A stretch of DNA of 64,000 bases. It comes from Tubiluchus corallicola. Lineage: Eukaryota; Priapulida; Priapulimorpha; Priapulimorphida; Tubiluchidae. A model generated the notes under the pieces. It did no database searches, was not told the origin of the DNA, and saw nothing but the letters and a program-made list of their open reading frames with translations. Made by a program: the position numbers and the translations under genes. The stretch is from assembly GCA_030141605.1 (NCBI GenBank), contig JAQGDQ010000102.1, forward strand, positions 310,961-374,960, written 5' to 3'. Of the stretch, positions 12,298-23,170 are shown one piece after another. The first letter of the stretch is position 1. The number at the start of each line of letters is the position of its first letter.

Positions 12298-12698
12298 CAG
12301 TCAGTCAGTCAGTCAGTTAGTTAGTTAGTCAGTTAGTTTGTTTGTTTGTTTGTTTGCTAGTTAGTTGGTTGGTTGGTTGGTTAGTTAAGTTAGTTAGTTA
12401 CTCGCGAACTTCTGCTATGTGCAAACTCAAAATCCATGGAAAACTAAATCTACTAAGCCTAAATTTTATAAACAATTTTATGTCATATGCGAAGGATTCA
12501 CTTGGTGCAGTGAATCTATAAAGATAAGAACGATCATCTTTACGTTATAAGAATTAACTATAACGCTATGGCTAACTTGAAGCATAAGAACTGATTCTCC
12601 GTAAATGCTCTTTGATCACCAAAAATTTTAATGTCAAGTTATTCTGTTCCTATTATTATTTTTATACAAATTGCTCAACACTTTTGCTTTTAATAAGA
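12032..12698. mobile_element. Element bounded by a 68-bp inverted repeat, with a TTAG array inside
   Basis: Positions 12032-12099 are the reverse complement of 12630-12698 with only about eight differences; both arms carry the words TTGAGCAATTTG, TAATAATAGAAACAGG and ACTTGACATT or their reverse. Long inverted arms around a non-coding core suggest a foldback or MITE-type element. No target-site duplication is obvious beyond the arms and no transposase is encoded. Confidence 0.6.
12170..12400. repeat. (TTAG)n tetranucleotide array with TCAG, TTTG and TTGG blocks
   Basis: A long run of TTAG is followed by short homogeneous runs of TCAG, TTTG and TTGG, then TTAG again. It lies in the core of the inverted-repeat element and probably expanded after insertion. 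The 4-bp unit does not match a known telomere repeat. Confidence 0.93.
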
Positions 12699-12852
12699 CT
12701 TGGATTTAAACAAATTTTGACCAGTGTAATAATTTTTTGCAGACCAACAGTGAGCATTTTACCTGTCCATTAATAACATTTTGTAAAGCATGTGTTATGT
12801 TATGTTCTGTATGTAACTATATGTAATTACATGTAGTTAGTGTAGAGCTTCT

Positions 12853-13165
12853 ATCGGTATAACGAGATAATATACTAGGTAGTGTATCGTTATAAAAACG
12901 TAGTATCTTGTTATAACGTCATAATGAAATAGTAAGTCTTTATAATGAGTTGGTATCTCGATGTAACAAGATAGCTATGTCGTTATAATACGATGTCTTT
13001 ATGCCTTATAGGAAAATAGCTACGTCATTGTAACGAGATATTAAATCGTTATAACGAGGTAGTATTTCGTTATAAACTTAACTAAACCAACCAAACTAAA
13101 TTAATGAAGTAGTAAGTCATTATGACAAGACAGTTATATCGTTATAACGAGATAGTTATATCTTT
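12853..13165. repeat. Diverged palindromic repeats around CGTTATAACG
   Basis: Words of the form TCGTTATAACGAGATAGT-A recur about every 20-30 bp with many substitutions (about 12 recognisable units). The core CGTTATAACG is its own reverse complement, so the tract could fold into a chain of small hairpins. This looks like an old minisatellite. Confidence 0.7.
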
Positions 13166-13629
13166 CTTCAAATAATAAGGAGGAGGACGGTGACGGTGAC
13201 AATAACAATGGTGTAGATTGGCGACAGCTCCACTGCACATTGAAGTCCTGCTTGCGCATACAATAGAAAAGCATCGCAAAAGTTAATTTTGATTTAAATA
13301 ATAAGCAGTCTAATTTTAGACTTTTGTTTGCCGCCTAAACAATTTCATTTGTGATAAAAATGAACAATAGTTTCAACGTCTTTCAAAAAAAACTATGAAA
13401 TAAAATAAGACTTGGATCTAAGAGACTAACCAAAACGAAGACTAGCTAAATCTATACGCAACTTACAAAAAATGAATAAAAACAAGAAATCTAACTCTAC
13501 TGTGAACATTTTGTTCAGTGGAAGACATTGACTCACTCCTCCATCTTTGCAAGATTCACTACGAATTGTTGTAACAAGCTAAATGGTATGTACTACATCT
13601 CCATTATCAAAGTTCTTTATTACGTTATA

Positions 13630-14280
13630 CAGGGTGGATACGAAAAAGCATTTTAAAAATGCCTTGGAGCCGAGAATTTTAATTCAATTTGTATATAAAT
13701 TTAACGAGGTGAATTAGAAACATTTTCGGTACTACTATATAATGTTTTCTAAGAAAGTTTAAAAAGAAAGCATTTTGTGCTTGAAGTAGTCATTAAGGAA
13801 ACTAAATATTCGTGTCATTGTCTTTCCTTTTTAGACGCGTCAGCTTCATCTTGTTCATTCTCAACTTCATATCATTTTTTTCTCAAAATCTCTGAATTTT
13901 GAAAAATAAACCCAAGCCATATTTACAAAGAAGACAAAATGATTATTATACGCTACGGAATTCATAAATGGTGTGGCGCAAAAAAGCCGATGAGGAAGTT
14001 TCCAAAGGAAAACTTTGCGTTACTGGGACACACGAGAGAAGAAAAGAATTCACATTTCTGTAAAAAATAAAATCGAATCATTGAGTAAATAAGTAAAATG
14101 AATAAAAAAAATTAATATGTCCACAAAGACGATGCAATAATACTAAGATTTGTTTTTTTATAAAATGTCTACTTTTGGGACTTTCGTATTTTACCCTGCT
14201 AAATTTATATCCAAATTAAATGAAAATTCTCGGGTCTATGGCATTTTTAAAAGGGCCTTACTTTTGTTTTGTCTACCCTG
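13630..14280. mobile_element. MITE with CAGGGTGGATAC terminal inverted repeats and TA flanks
   Basis: The left end starts CAGGGTGGATACGAAAAAGC and the right end, read in reverse, starts CAGGGTAGACAAAACAAAAG. The arms match over about 75 bp, including GAGAATTTTAATTCAATTTG and ATATAAATTTA on the left and their reverse on the right. Each end is flanked by TA, the target of Tc1/mariner-type insertion. There is no transposase. A third end of the same family lies at 62841-62926. Confidence 0.8.
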
Positions 14281-15750
14281 TAGGCCTATATAAAGCTTTA
14301 GTTCAGCCTAATAACTAACCGTTGTTTGAGTTGTTCAACCAATAGGGAAAGCGAAATATAAATCTTTTTTCTATTTCGTTTGTATCTGGTAACTGCTGTC
14401 TGTACCGGTGCCACATCTGACGGTAATATCCACTTGATGGATCCATCATGTTAAATCTCTTTTTTGCTCCACCTGGAAAAAATTTAATGCATGATTTGTA
14501 CATTTAATAACGCATTAACGTGAAACGTGATGACAATAAGCCTTTTCACAGTCCCAGCGATTGATGATGATCGTGAAGAGGTCAAAGGTTCAGTGTACCA
14601 GACAACGCACTTGTGTGCACTTGACAACGCCTCGCAGCTCAAGCTACTGTAATAGTAACCGTTTTAACAGCTAGCTAAAACCCAGTTCATTTTTTCTTGT
14701 TCCCAAGCAATATCTTGCTAGTAAGTCACTCTACGCACACACTAATGCATTATTAAAACAAATGAAGTTCCTGAACTGACGCGGCAGACGATTTTGCTTT
14801 ACCCACATGCCACGTGACGGTTGTAGCAAAGATGCGTTCCTGTGGTACACTTAATCTTTGACCTACAACAACTGCGCGTGCGCACAACAAAACTGTGAAA
14901 AGGTTTATTGACGGATAACATCATGAAAATTTGCTCAATTGTCACAAATTCTTCACTCATCCATAAACCATAGATGTTGCAAAAGAGAGAGAAGGACTGA
15001 AGAAAAACAGTGACAGGAAGATTTCAGTGCAATTTATAAACTTAGTTCCTCTTTTATGAAAAATAGAGTTAATTTTTTGTGTTGCAAAGCATACGCCTAA
15101 TTTTACTCATTTCTTCTAGCCATTTCTTATTTAAGAATTGTACTGCAGATTCATTAAAACATGTGTCATTATTCTACAAGTTTATTTTTGACAGCATTTG
15201 TGCGGAGGTTTCGGGGTTTTTCGATCGGTTATGGGGAATTCTGGTGTTCTTTTTATGATAAATTACTCAGATTACTGATCGTGAATCGATTAGCAATTTT
15301 TGCTCTTGGTCGCCCCCGCTTTTCCCATTTGCCCTTTCTTGACTGTGTAATTCTGGCTGCATTACTGAGTTATGAGATACAAAAAGAAAAAATACGCCTT
15401 TAATCTCTATGTTTATAGCTAATGAAGCCATATAGTACAGAACGGTTTCTTTGGCGTTAGGTGCATCAAACTTAACCATAATGCGCTATTCTGGCTTCTC
15501 TTTATTAACTCAAACACACAAAACGTGTTAGCATCTTACCCGCCTTTTGGACTTTTATGAGTTATGATTTTGTGTTGGCGGTGTGTTGTCTTTGTGTTTG
15601 TCTTTGTGTTGAGTTGTGTTGTGTTTTTGTGCTCTTATTGTAATTATGAATAATTTATTTTTATGCATGTACGATATTCTCTATAATATAATAGCACTAT
15701 ATAATTTAAGTTCTTTACCTGGAATAAATTTCTCTCATCTCATCTTTTAA
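14281..15750. other. Intergenic, no supported feature
   Basis: Short open frames only, including an 80-codon one at 15161-15403 without recognisable domain or splice context. Confidence 0.45.
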
Positions 15751-16056
15751 TACCTTACCTTATCTTACCTTGCCTTACCTAACCTCACCTCACCCTACCT
15801 TAACTCACCCTAGTTCATCTCACCCTACCTCACCTCACCCTACCTTAACTCACCCTAGGTTAACTCACCCTACCTTAACTCACCCTACCTTAACCCACCC
15901 TAGCTTAACTCACCCTACCTCACCTCACCCTACCTTAACTCACCCTACCTTACCTGACCCTACATTACCTACCCTACGTTACCCTATCGTACCCTAACCT
16001 ACCTTACCTTATCTTACCGTTCCTTACTTTACCTTACTGTACATTATCTTACCTCA
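15751..16056. repeat. Degenerate pentanucleotide array, CTTAC / CTCAC / CCTAC
   Basis: Five-base periodicity throughout, with composite 20-25 bp units such as CCTACCTTAACTCACCCTAC repeated in the middle. The resulting Thr/His/Pro/Ser frame is periodic and not a gene. Confidence 0.9.
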
Positions 16057-17786
16057 TTCTAATATTTGCAACAAAGTGATGTTGCAGTGTGCAACAACAT
16101 TCCATCGCGTTGCAATCCAGGTCTGTTTCAGGTCAGGTCTATTTCAGTAAGTCAAGTCATGCTGAAAGATCCATCACATTATTGAATGCAAGTTAAGTTC
16201 ATTGAATCATTAGTTATAAGTTTATTAATTTCCACACTGCATCTTACAGCAATAATTAAAATACAGATAATTTTCCACTGAAGTAAATATAAATACAAAT
16301 GCAATATAATCCAGAAATTACAAGAGTCTTATGCAGCATCTACACGTGCAAATTACATTACAAAATCATTTTGATGCATACAGTTTTAGGCTAAAGCATA
16401 GCTTGACAGGCCAAACTGTACGTGGAAATCTTAAAGAAAGGATGAAAAAATAAGATAGTGATAATATATACATAGATGTGGGGGGAGTAGTGAAATGGAG
16501 CGAGATCTAGGAAAAACTGTGATCATGATTATAAAGTGTTCAGTAACCTGTTAAAGATAGTCACGTTTTATTAAGATTACAGTGGAAAAAGAATGTAGGA
16601 GATTACCATTATCGTCTGCTAATGATAGTTACGGCATATGACTTACTTTCAGTATTAGTAGTCAATAATGAAATAATTATTAAATTTTTGAAACCAAACT
16701 CGACTGAAAGAAAAGAAATGCAAAAAAGTCGGGACTAAGTCTGGAAATGAACTAGAAACTTTTGGTTTATAAGTTCAACACCATAGCCGTCGGATTGTTT
16801 GATGAGGCAATAGGATTGAAACAAAGTTTTCATGGTCACAAGGGGGCCGTTGCTATTCACGTGACCACTATGACTAGGCCCCTAGTTTAAATTCAGGTTC
16901 AATCCTGACTCTTTCACATTATCCGTAAAGTCTGGTTTTGAAAAAATATTAATTGTGGGTTAATTGTGGTTTCATGATTCCACTAATACTACGGCAAAAC
17001 CTAGGAATATCAATGAGCTTCAAATTAATCCTTTTTCTTACATTCTTCTTTTGAATTTACAATGTGTCTTCTACCTCAACAAATAAGGATGTTCTATACA
17101 ATAAGTTATCCATATTTATGTCATCCTCGGCTGAAACCACTTTAACTGGGGCGTGGTTAGACGGATAAGCTCTTTCATTTAGTGCTTCAAAGACTTGCAC
17201 TCTTTTGATGCAAGGCCTATAATTATCAAGCTATTTTATATACTTTGTCTATGTCAAGCTGCGATATATATCCATTTTTCATTCTAAAAATAGCTCTACA
17301 TCCTCCTTTAAATTGCTTATTGCTTACACGCAGATGGGTTAATATCAGTGATTCTTGTTAACATACATTATTCTGATACCATGGTCACTACAAAATTTAT
17401 CAGAATTTGACATATAAATTTATATTCATTATCTGCTCGCTCTCGCATCAAGTCCCAACTCGTGAATTTGGGTCTGCTAGGATGCATACGCATCGCCCTT
17501 GCATGGTCTGCCGCGTTAATGCACATAAAATGGATATTGACGAAGGACTGAACATGAATGAAAGGGAAGTCACGTGAAGGAATGCAACAATCAGCTACCC
17601 AAACGTCTGGCAATAACTTGAACCTCACCCACACTTGGTCAACGTACTTTCATACTAAGTTCACTATTAAATGTTCGCAATAAGATTTTACCAGTAGGGC
17701 TACATCTCCACGTTGACCCGCCCCACTTATGCTAGTTGATTTAAAAACTTCAAAACCAGATACATCAAAATGTAAGCTGGACATGG
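16057..17786. other. Intergenic, one possible tRNA-derived fragment
   Basis: A B-box-like word AGGTTCAATCCTGA at about 16898-16912 sits in a short self-complementary arm, but no cloverleaf can be drawn upstream, so at best it is a SINE fragment. Nothing else is supported. Confidence 0.3.
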
Positions 17787-18157
17787 TCGGATTATGAACT
17801 TTTGGGGCCCCTAGGCTAATGAAATTATGATGGGATCGATTATTATCCTCAGATGGAGCCGTCCTCTAATTCGCCACCCCCCCTCGTATTATATATTTTT
17901 ACTTGTGACATTTACATAGTTTGAAGTAACTTATTGCAAATTCTTTAAATGAACTAGAGTAGCTATCTTTTGTTTGTCAATAAAAATGTTCTTTAAGAAA
18001 TATCAGTATTTTACCTTTTATAACAAACCAAATTATCACATATTTCAACACAGCCGTAGTGAAAAAAGGATTTGTTACCAAATGTTACCAAAGTTTGAGG
18101 GTATCGAAGCTTGAGGGGCCCCAGTCTGCAGCCTATAATAACACCTTGCCGGTTCTA
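17787..18157. mobile_element. Possible hAT-like non-autonomous element
   Basis: The left part reads GGTCGGATTATGAACTTTTG followed by GGGCCCCTAGGC. The right part in reverse reads AACCGGCAAGGTGTTATTAT and then GGGGCCCCTCA, giving loosely inverted ends about 370 bp apart. A similar left end, GGCCGGATTATGATCTTTTG then GGGCCGTTAGGCAC, recurs at 26380-26420. CAGGGCCGGATTA-type ends with GGGGCCC(C)TAGGC are common in hAT families; family placement here is inference. Confidence 0.35.
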
Positions 18158-18237
18158 AAGGTGGCATTCACTGCATTTGAAAATATGAGTCAAAATGACG
18201 TCTAAGTCTACTTTCAGCAGGTTGTTCAACAGGTAGG

Positions 18238-18570
18238 ATATGTCCGGCAAGTTCAGTATGTCCGTTAAGTACGATACGTCCGGCATGTCAGGCAAGTATA
18301 GTACATCTGACAAGTACAGCACGTCCGGCAAATATTAGTGGCTGGCAAGTACGGTACGTCCGGCATGTCAGGCAAGTATGGTACATCTGACAAGTACAGC
18401 ACGTCCGGCAAATATTAGTGGCTGGCAAGTACGGTACGTCCGGCATGTCAGGCAAGTATGGTACATCTGACAAGTACAGCACGTCCGGCAAATATTAGTG
18501 GCTGGCAAGTACGGTACGTCTGGCAAATATTAGTGGCTGGCAAGTACGGTACGTCTGGCAAGTTTAGTCA
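18238..18570. repeat. Minisatellite, 80-bp unit built from 16-bp subrepeats
   Basis: Units start at about 18264 (partial), 18344, 18424 and 18504 (partial). Each begins GGCAAGTACGGTACGTCCGG and ends CAAATATTAGTGGCT. Inside, the 15-17 bp subunit (G/A)CAAGTA-GG-AC(G/A)TC(C/T) is repeated with variants. The complete 80-bp units are nearly identical, so the array expanded recently. No coding role is seen. Confidence 0.93.
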
Positions 18571-19654
18571 TCCGGAAGAATGTCTTCCATGAAGAACGAC
18601 GCGTCCGGCAAGTGCGTATATATGAGAAATAAATAGGAAACAAACCGCAAAGTTCGAATAACGATTGCTGTTATTGCATAATCTGGATGCATGTGTAGGC
18701 ACCCTTAGCTAAAATTTTACTATCATTACAATCACCATATTTATGCCTTAAATCTCTTTCATGTTTTTGTTAATCATCTTCTCCTTGATTTAAGGTTTTC
18801 ACGGATAACTATTTTTCTATCTCCACATGTTGACGTAGTTTTAAATTAATTTGTTAGTTACAACCTTGTATTTTCCATATATTTGATTTACATACGTAAC
18901 GCTTATATGCTGAGATAAATTAATTGAAATTCGAAAAAATACATTGTAAGTCTTTATCAAAACAATACAGAATACAACGCCCACACATGCGAGAGAAAAA
19001 CAATAAATAACTATAAATAAATAGATATTAAATTTTGAACTTTTATAAACCAAAAGTTGTGTCTAGCTTTGCTAAATCACACACACGCTTGTTAATTAGT
19101 GCCATATTTTAGCTGTTAAAAAGTAATCTCAGCAAAATTTTTTGGACAAGAACAGGATCATATATGCGGGCTCTTAGAATTTTAACTAAACCCCTGCGGT
19201 TAAACGCTTACAATAATACAACGAGCTCGTAAGGTAATAAAAACCAGAAAAGAAAAGCCCATATAAAAAAATTTTATGTATATATGTAAGAAAAGTTGCG
19301 GCTATAATAACTGTGATCGTAATTTAGTATGTAGAAAGCATTTAACGGCAAAAGAGCCGGTATACCGGTTAAACCAGTCGATTCATTATTAAATCTTATT
19401 CTCGCCGTGTACAGTTTTGAAGCTTGCTAGCGATTATCCTAAGGTAAAAAGTGCGATTTATATTTGCTTGAAAATTCGAAAAGCTTCCATTCGACTCGAT
19501 AAGATACAATTTAAAATGATATAATTTTATTTCAACACACGTGTAAAGGACGAAGCTAAATAAGGGAGCAAACGGTTTAACTTATTTTACGACATCTTTT
19601 ACATGGAAAAAGGAATTGATATTTTTATCAAAGTTCTGGAGAATATATCACACT
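18571..19654. other. Intergenic, no supported feature
   Basis: AT-rich DNA with no recognised gene, array or RNA. Confidence 0.5.
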
Positions 19655-19870
19655 ACAGACTAGAGAGCTTTCTTTCGAGAGTTCTTTCTCTGATAGTAAA
19701 CTCGCAAGTGTGAACGGTTTTGCAAGTTCTCTCGGCAAGCTACCGGGGGGTTCTTTCCGACGGTAAGCTTGAGTTGACACTCAGCGAAACTCGTGACAGT
19801 TCTCGCAAAGCCGTTCACATTGCGAACTTAGTTCCAGAGAAAACTTGCGAAAGAAAACTCGTCAGTCTGA
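19655..19870. mobile_element. Foldback MITE, about 215 bp, imperfect hairpin
   Basis: The left arm (19655-19745) and right arm (19790-19870, reversed) share ACAGACT/TCAGACT, GAG-TTTCTTTCG, AGTTCTCTC/AGTTTTCTC, TCGCAA-TGTGAACGG and TTTGC. The element is therefore essentially one long imperfect hairpin with a roughly 45-bp loop. It is richer in GC than its surroundings and has no coding capacity. Confidence 0.6.
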
Positions 19871-20161
19871 ACGCGCAATAAGTCGGTAAAAGCATTTTTT
19901 CCATTAATTTTAGTGCAGAGAGAAAATATGGAAGTCATGTGATTGTACTTGTTTGGGCTTAAATGCCATAAGATATACTGGCTAAAACATGATTAAAATG
20001 TACTCCAATATTAGTTTCTAAGAATCACATTTAGTTAGAATCATTTTATTAAAAGTTTGTTTTCTCGGCTTACAAAATTAACAACAGAATTGCTTAAAAA
20101 TAAATGCTGTAATCCTATTTCAAATACTATATAATTCTGACGACATTCGCTCATGTTAAAT
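19871..20161. other. Intergenic, no supported feature
   Basis: Nothing was recognised. Confidence 0.5.
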
Positions 20162-20772
20162 CAAAACCGGACCCAGTTTTAAATTGTACGTCACAACAAT
20201 CTGCTTTTTAAAATATGGAAAGGGAACACACTATTTTTTCAAGAATGACTTACGGGAAAGAATTATTACTACACAATTTCGCGTTCGCGCCACTAGTTCT
20301 TCGCTGTTACGTGCATTTCGTCATTTACTAGTTAGACGGGCACTAGCGCATGCATTTCGGAAACGCGTTGCACAAAAAACATGTGCTATACCTCTCAGTT
20401 CAGATGTGTTAGTTTGTGACCAACTACACACGTTCGACACCTCATGCATGAGCACAGCGGTAAATTTAAAGCTTGAATTTTTATCTTAAAACCTGCTTAG
20501 TTTTAATACGACACACTGAATGTCTTACAGTAGCACTGTACTTCAATTTTCGCTTTCACAAACACGTGCAACACGCTCGTTGAATATTTTTGCTGTTGAA
20601 GATTATGTTAGTTTGTGATGTCATAAATAGTTGGGCTCGACTGCCGTTAATTAGGTTTTTAATCTATTATCTAATTATCAGAAACGCTTTTGCAGTATTA
20701 ATTGTGTTAAAATTTATACTTTTTATTGGACTTGAAAATGGGGTAGCATATGAAAAATTATCCTGTCTTTCT
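20162..20772 (+). repeat. Dispersed 0.6-kb repeat R1, copy 2
   Basis: Same orientation and nearly the same extent as copy 1 at 5915-6545. It shares GCGCCACTAGTTCTTCGCTG-like, GTTAGACGGGCACT, CACACGTTCGACA and TTTTGCAGTATTAATTGT words. The TGACGTCA of copy 1 is TGATGTCA here. Both copies have a short frame beginning MLVCDVINSWAR, but it is cut at different points. Confidence 0.75.
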
Positions 20773-21441
20773 ATAAATCAATAAGCATAATAATTTTCAT
20801 ATAATTTCCTTTAATACGTAATCGGAAAGTTTGGTCAAGGTCTCGATTTGGCTAAATAAGCAAAAGTAAGCAAAGTTTACGAGCCAGGTAGATAGATAGA
20901 GAGCTTCAAGGTAACTCGAATGCCCGAAAAACAATTATTATTTCAAATACTTTAACAAAATCGATGATAAAGCGATATTCGAATCAATCATTGTAATTAT
21001 AGAGTTTCGGAAGGATTAAAGTCACTCCGTAGAGCTATGAAATTCCAGCAACTATCAGTCCGGCGGCACTGTCTCTCTCTGATTATGCAAAAATCTAACC
21101 CTACTCATCTTGGATCGTGCCTGGTGTTATAAATTGCATTCGAGGGTCGCTTATAAAGTATTAAATTTAAATTTTATTGCTATGTAAAATAGTTGCTAGG
21201 CAGGATCACACCGGACGGACGGGGACTGTTAGTTTAATATCAGTCGAAGGACGACCGTTATTAATAATAGATATTTTTAAAGCCTGTCTGTCGGTTTGAC
21301 AGTATAAATTAGTTGCTAAAAGCAAAAATGAGTTTCCTGCCATGTTGTTTGAAAAATGTTTCACGGGGCAGTCTGCCTAAATGTTTTCTCATTTATGAAT
21401 AAGAAAACTTATTTATACGACTTTTTGCGTACTAATATAAA
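20773..21441. other. Intergenic, no supported feature
   Basis: No gene or repeat was recognised between R1 copy 2 and the Helitron-like array. Confidence 0.45.
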
Positions 21442-22275
21442 CTAGCAAATCCCCGCAAAAGATTTTGCGTATAAATACACGTGTAATTAATAATACGCGA
21501 ACATCCTACCTAGTCCTCATTTATAACGCAAAGCCCGTAACATCCTGCCTACTTACCTAACGCAAAGCCTGTAGCCCGTAACATCATGCCTACTACTGTA
21601 TGTCTGTTTATCTAACGCAGAGCAGCTTTTTGCTGACTTAAAGTTATAGAGTACAATGGATGACGTCACAACAATGCCTTTGCGTCAACAGTTTTCTAAG
21701 CGAAAATTGCCGAAAATGGAACCTCTAATTAACTCGCCAGTACTCCTCTCGGTGGACCTGCCCTAAAATATAACCCACATCATCGTGTAGCCCTGTCCTT
21801 CCTCTTTGTAAAGAGCTATATATCTCCTTCCTAGAGTCCCACCGGGCGACGCTAGAACGTTTTTCCCGCAGGCTGTTTGGTCAAAATTTCGAAAAAGTTG
21901 CGAGTTGGGTCCGGGAAAACGCCCGTTGCGGGGCGCCCTGGCCCTCTCGGGAATTCTAAATATGCCTACTACACCCACCGCTGAACGGGCTATCTATCCA
22001 TACCCAGGACCACCCTCGGCCCATTCCCGTTCTCTACATCTCAGCCGTATAACTTTTGCAATTTTTTGCAAAAAACGGTCGAAAAGGGGGCATTTTTGGA
22101 GGTTTTTCGCCCCTCGTTCCTCCCGGTGGGCCCGATTCGAAAAATAAACCATCAATGGCACGACACTAGATCGAGACCTTTCGTTTGATATATAGATCGC
22201 CGCAAATGGTGCCCTCGTCCGGGCTGTAGCCTCGAATCTTTTATATTAAGATACCAAGAATATTAATATAATAGA
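21442..22275 (-). mobile_element. Helitron-like non-autonomous element, copy A (full length, about 834 bp)
   Basis: On the minus strand the element begins TCTATTATATTAATATTC..GG, passes a short AT run and ends with the hairpin CGCAAAA-TC-TTTTGCG. Nine bases later comes the terminal CTAG, here followed by T. A 3' hairpin close to CTRR, a 5' TC and insertion between A and T are the classical Helitron hallmarks. There is no Rep/helicase. The middle is GC-rich, unlike the surroundings. Two short open frames recur between copies on the plus strand: a 36-codon frame at 21658-21768 (MDDVTTMPLRQQFSKRK..) and one at 21905-22147 (..SRSLHLSRITFAIFCKK..). Confidence 0.72.
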
Positions 22276-22705
22276 CTAGCAAAGGCCCCGCAAAAGATTT
22301 TGCGTAAAAAACCACGTGTATTCAATAATACGCGAACATCCTACCAAGTCCTCATTTATAACACAAAGCCCGTAAAGCCCGTAACATCCTGCCTACTTAC
22401 CTAACGCAAAGCAGCAGCGTTTACTCGTGCCTACTGTATGTTTATCTAACGCAAAGCCAGTAGCAGCTTTTTGCTGAATTAAACTTATAGACAGAGTACA
22501 ATGGATGACGTCAGCACAATGGAATGCGTCACCACAGTTTTCTAAGCGAAAATTATCGAAATTTGCGGAAAATAATACACGCAATTAACTCGTCGATACT
22601 CCTCTCGGTGGACACCTATAGCACAAACACCAACAGCACAGCATTACAACAAAACCATTCCAAACATTTTTCACAAAGTTGAAACTATGTGCTATAATAT
22701 AATAA
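22276..22705 (-). mobile_element. Helitron-like element, copy B (mosaic, about 430 bp)
   Basis: It has the same CTAG/hairpin 3' end as copy A and matches it to about the TGACGTCA region (22506-22513). It then switches at about 22615 to a different 5' part, CAACAGCACAGCATTAC through GAAACTATGTGCTAT, which matches 32456-32529 rather than its tandem neighbours. It is therefore a chimera of two subfamilies or carries an alternative 5' end. Confidence 0.6.
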
Positions 22706-23170
22706 ATAGCAAAGGCCCCGCAAAAGATTTTGCGTAAAAAACCACGTATAATCAATAACACGCGAACATCCTACCTAGTCCTCATTTATAACACAAAGCC
22801 TGGCCCTGGCCCTCTCGGGAATTCTAAATATGCCTACTACACCCACCGCCGAACGGGCTATCTATCCATATCCAGTACCCCCCTCGGCCCGTTCCCGTTC
22901 TCTGCATCTCAGCCGTATAACTTTTGCAATTTTTTGCAAAAAACGGCCGAAAAAGGGCCATTTTTTGGTTTTTTCTGCCCCCCCGTCGCCCCGGTGGGCT
23001 CCGATTCGAAAAATAAACCATCAATGGCACGACACTCGATCGCGACCTTTCGTTTGATGTATAGATCGCCAAAATGGTGTCCTCGCCCTCCATTGTAAAT
23101 TCTCGAATCTTATATATATAAAATAAATAAATATATATATATATATATATATACCAAGAATATTAATATA
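22706..23170 (-). mobile_element. Helitron-like element, copy C (internally deleted)
   Basis: The 3' end is present, with the terminal CTAG changed to CTAT. The centre containing the TGACGTCA block and the MDDV frame is deleted: the sequence jumps from ATAACACAAAGCC to TGGCCCTCTCGGGAATTC. The 5' part carries a long AT microsatellite before the conserved TTAATATTC end. Confidence 0.65.

Noticed and set aside
12170-12400. Telomere-like TTAG repeats
   Set aside because: The unit lacks the GG run of telomere repeats, lies within an inverted-repeat element and has several variants.
15770-15997. 75-codon TSPHPTLTHP frame
   Set aside because: Periodic translation of the CTTAC/CTCAC array.
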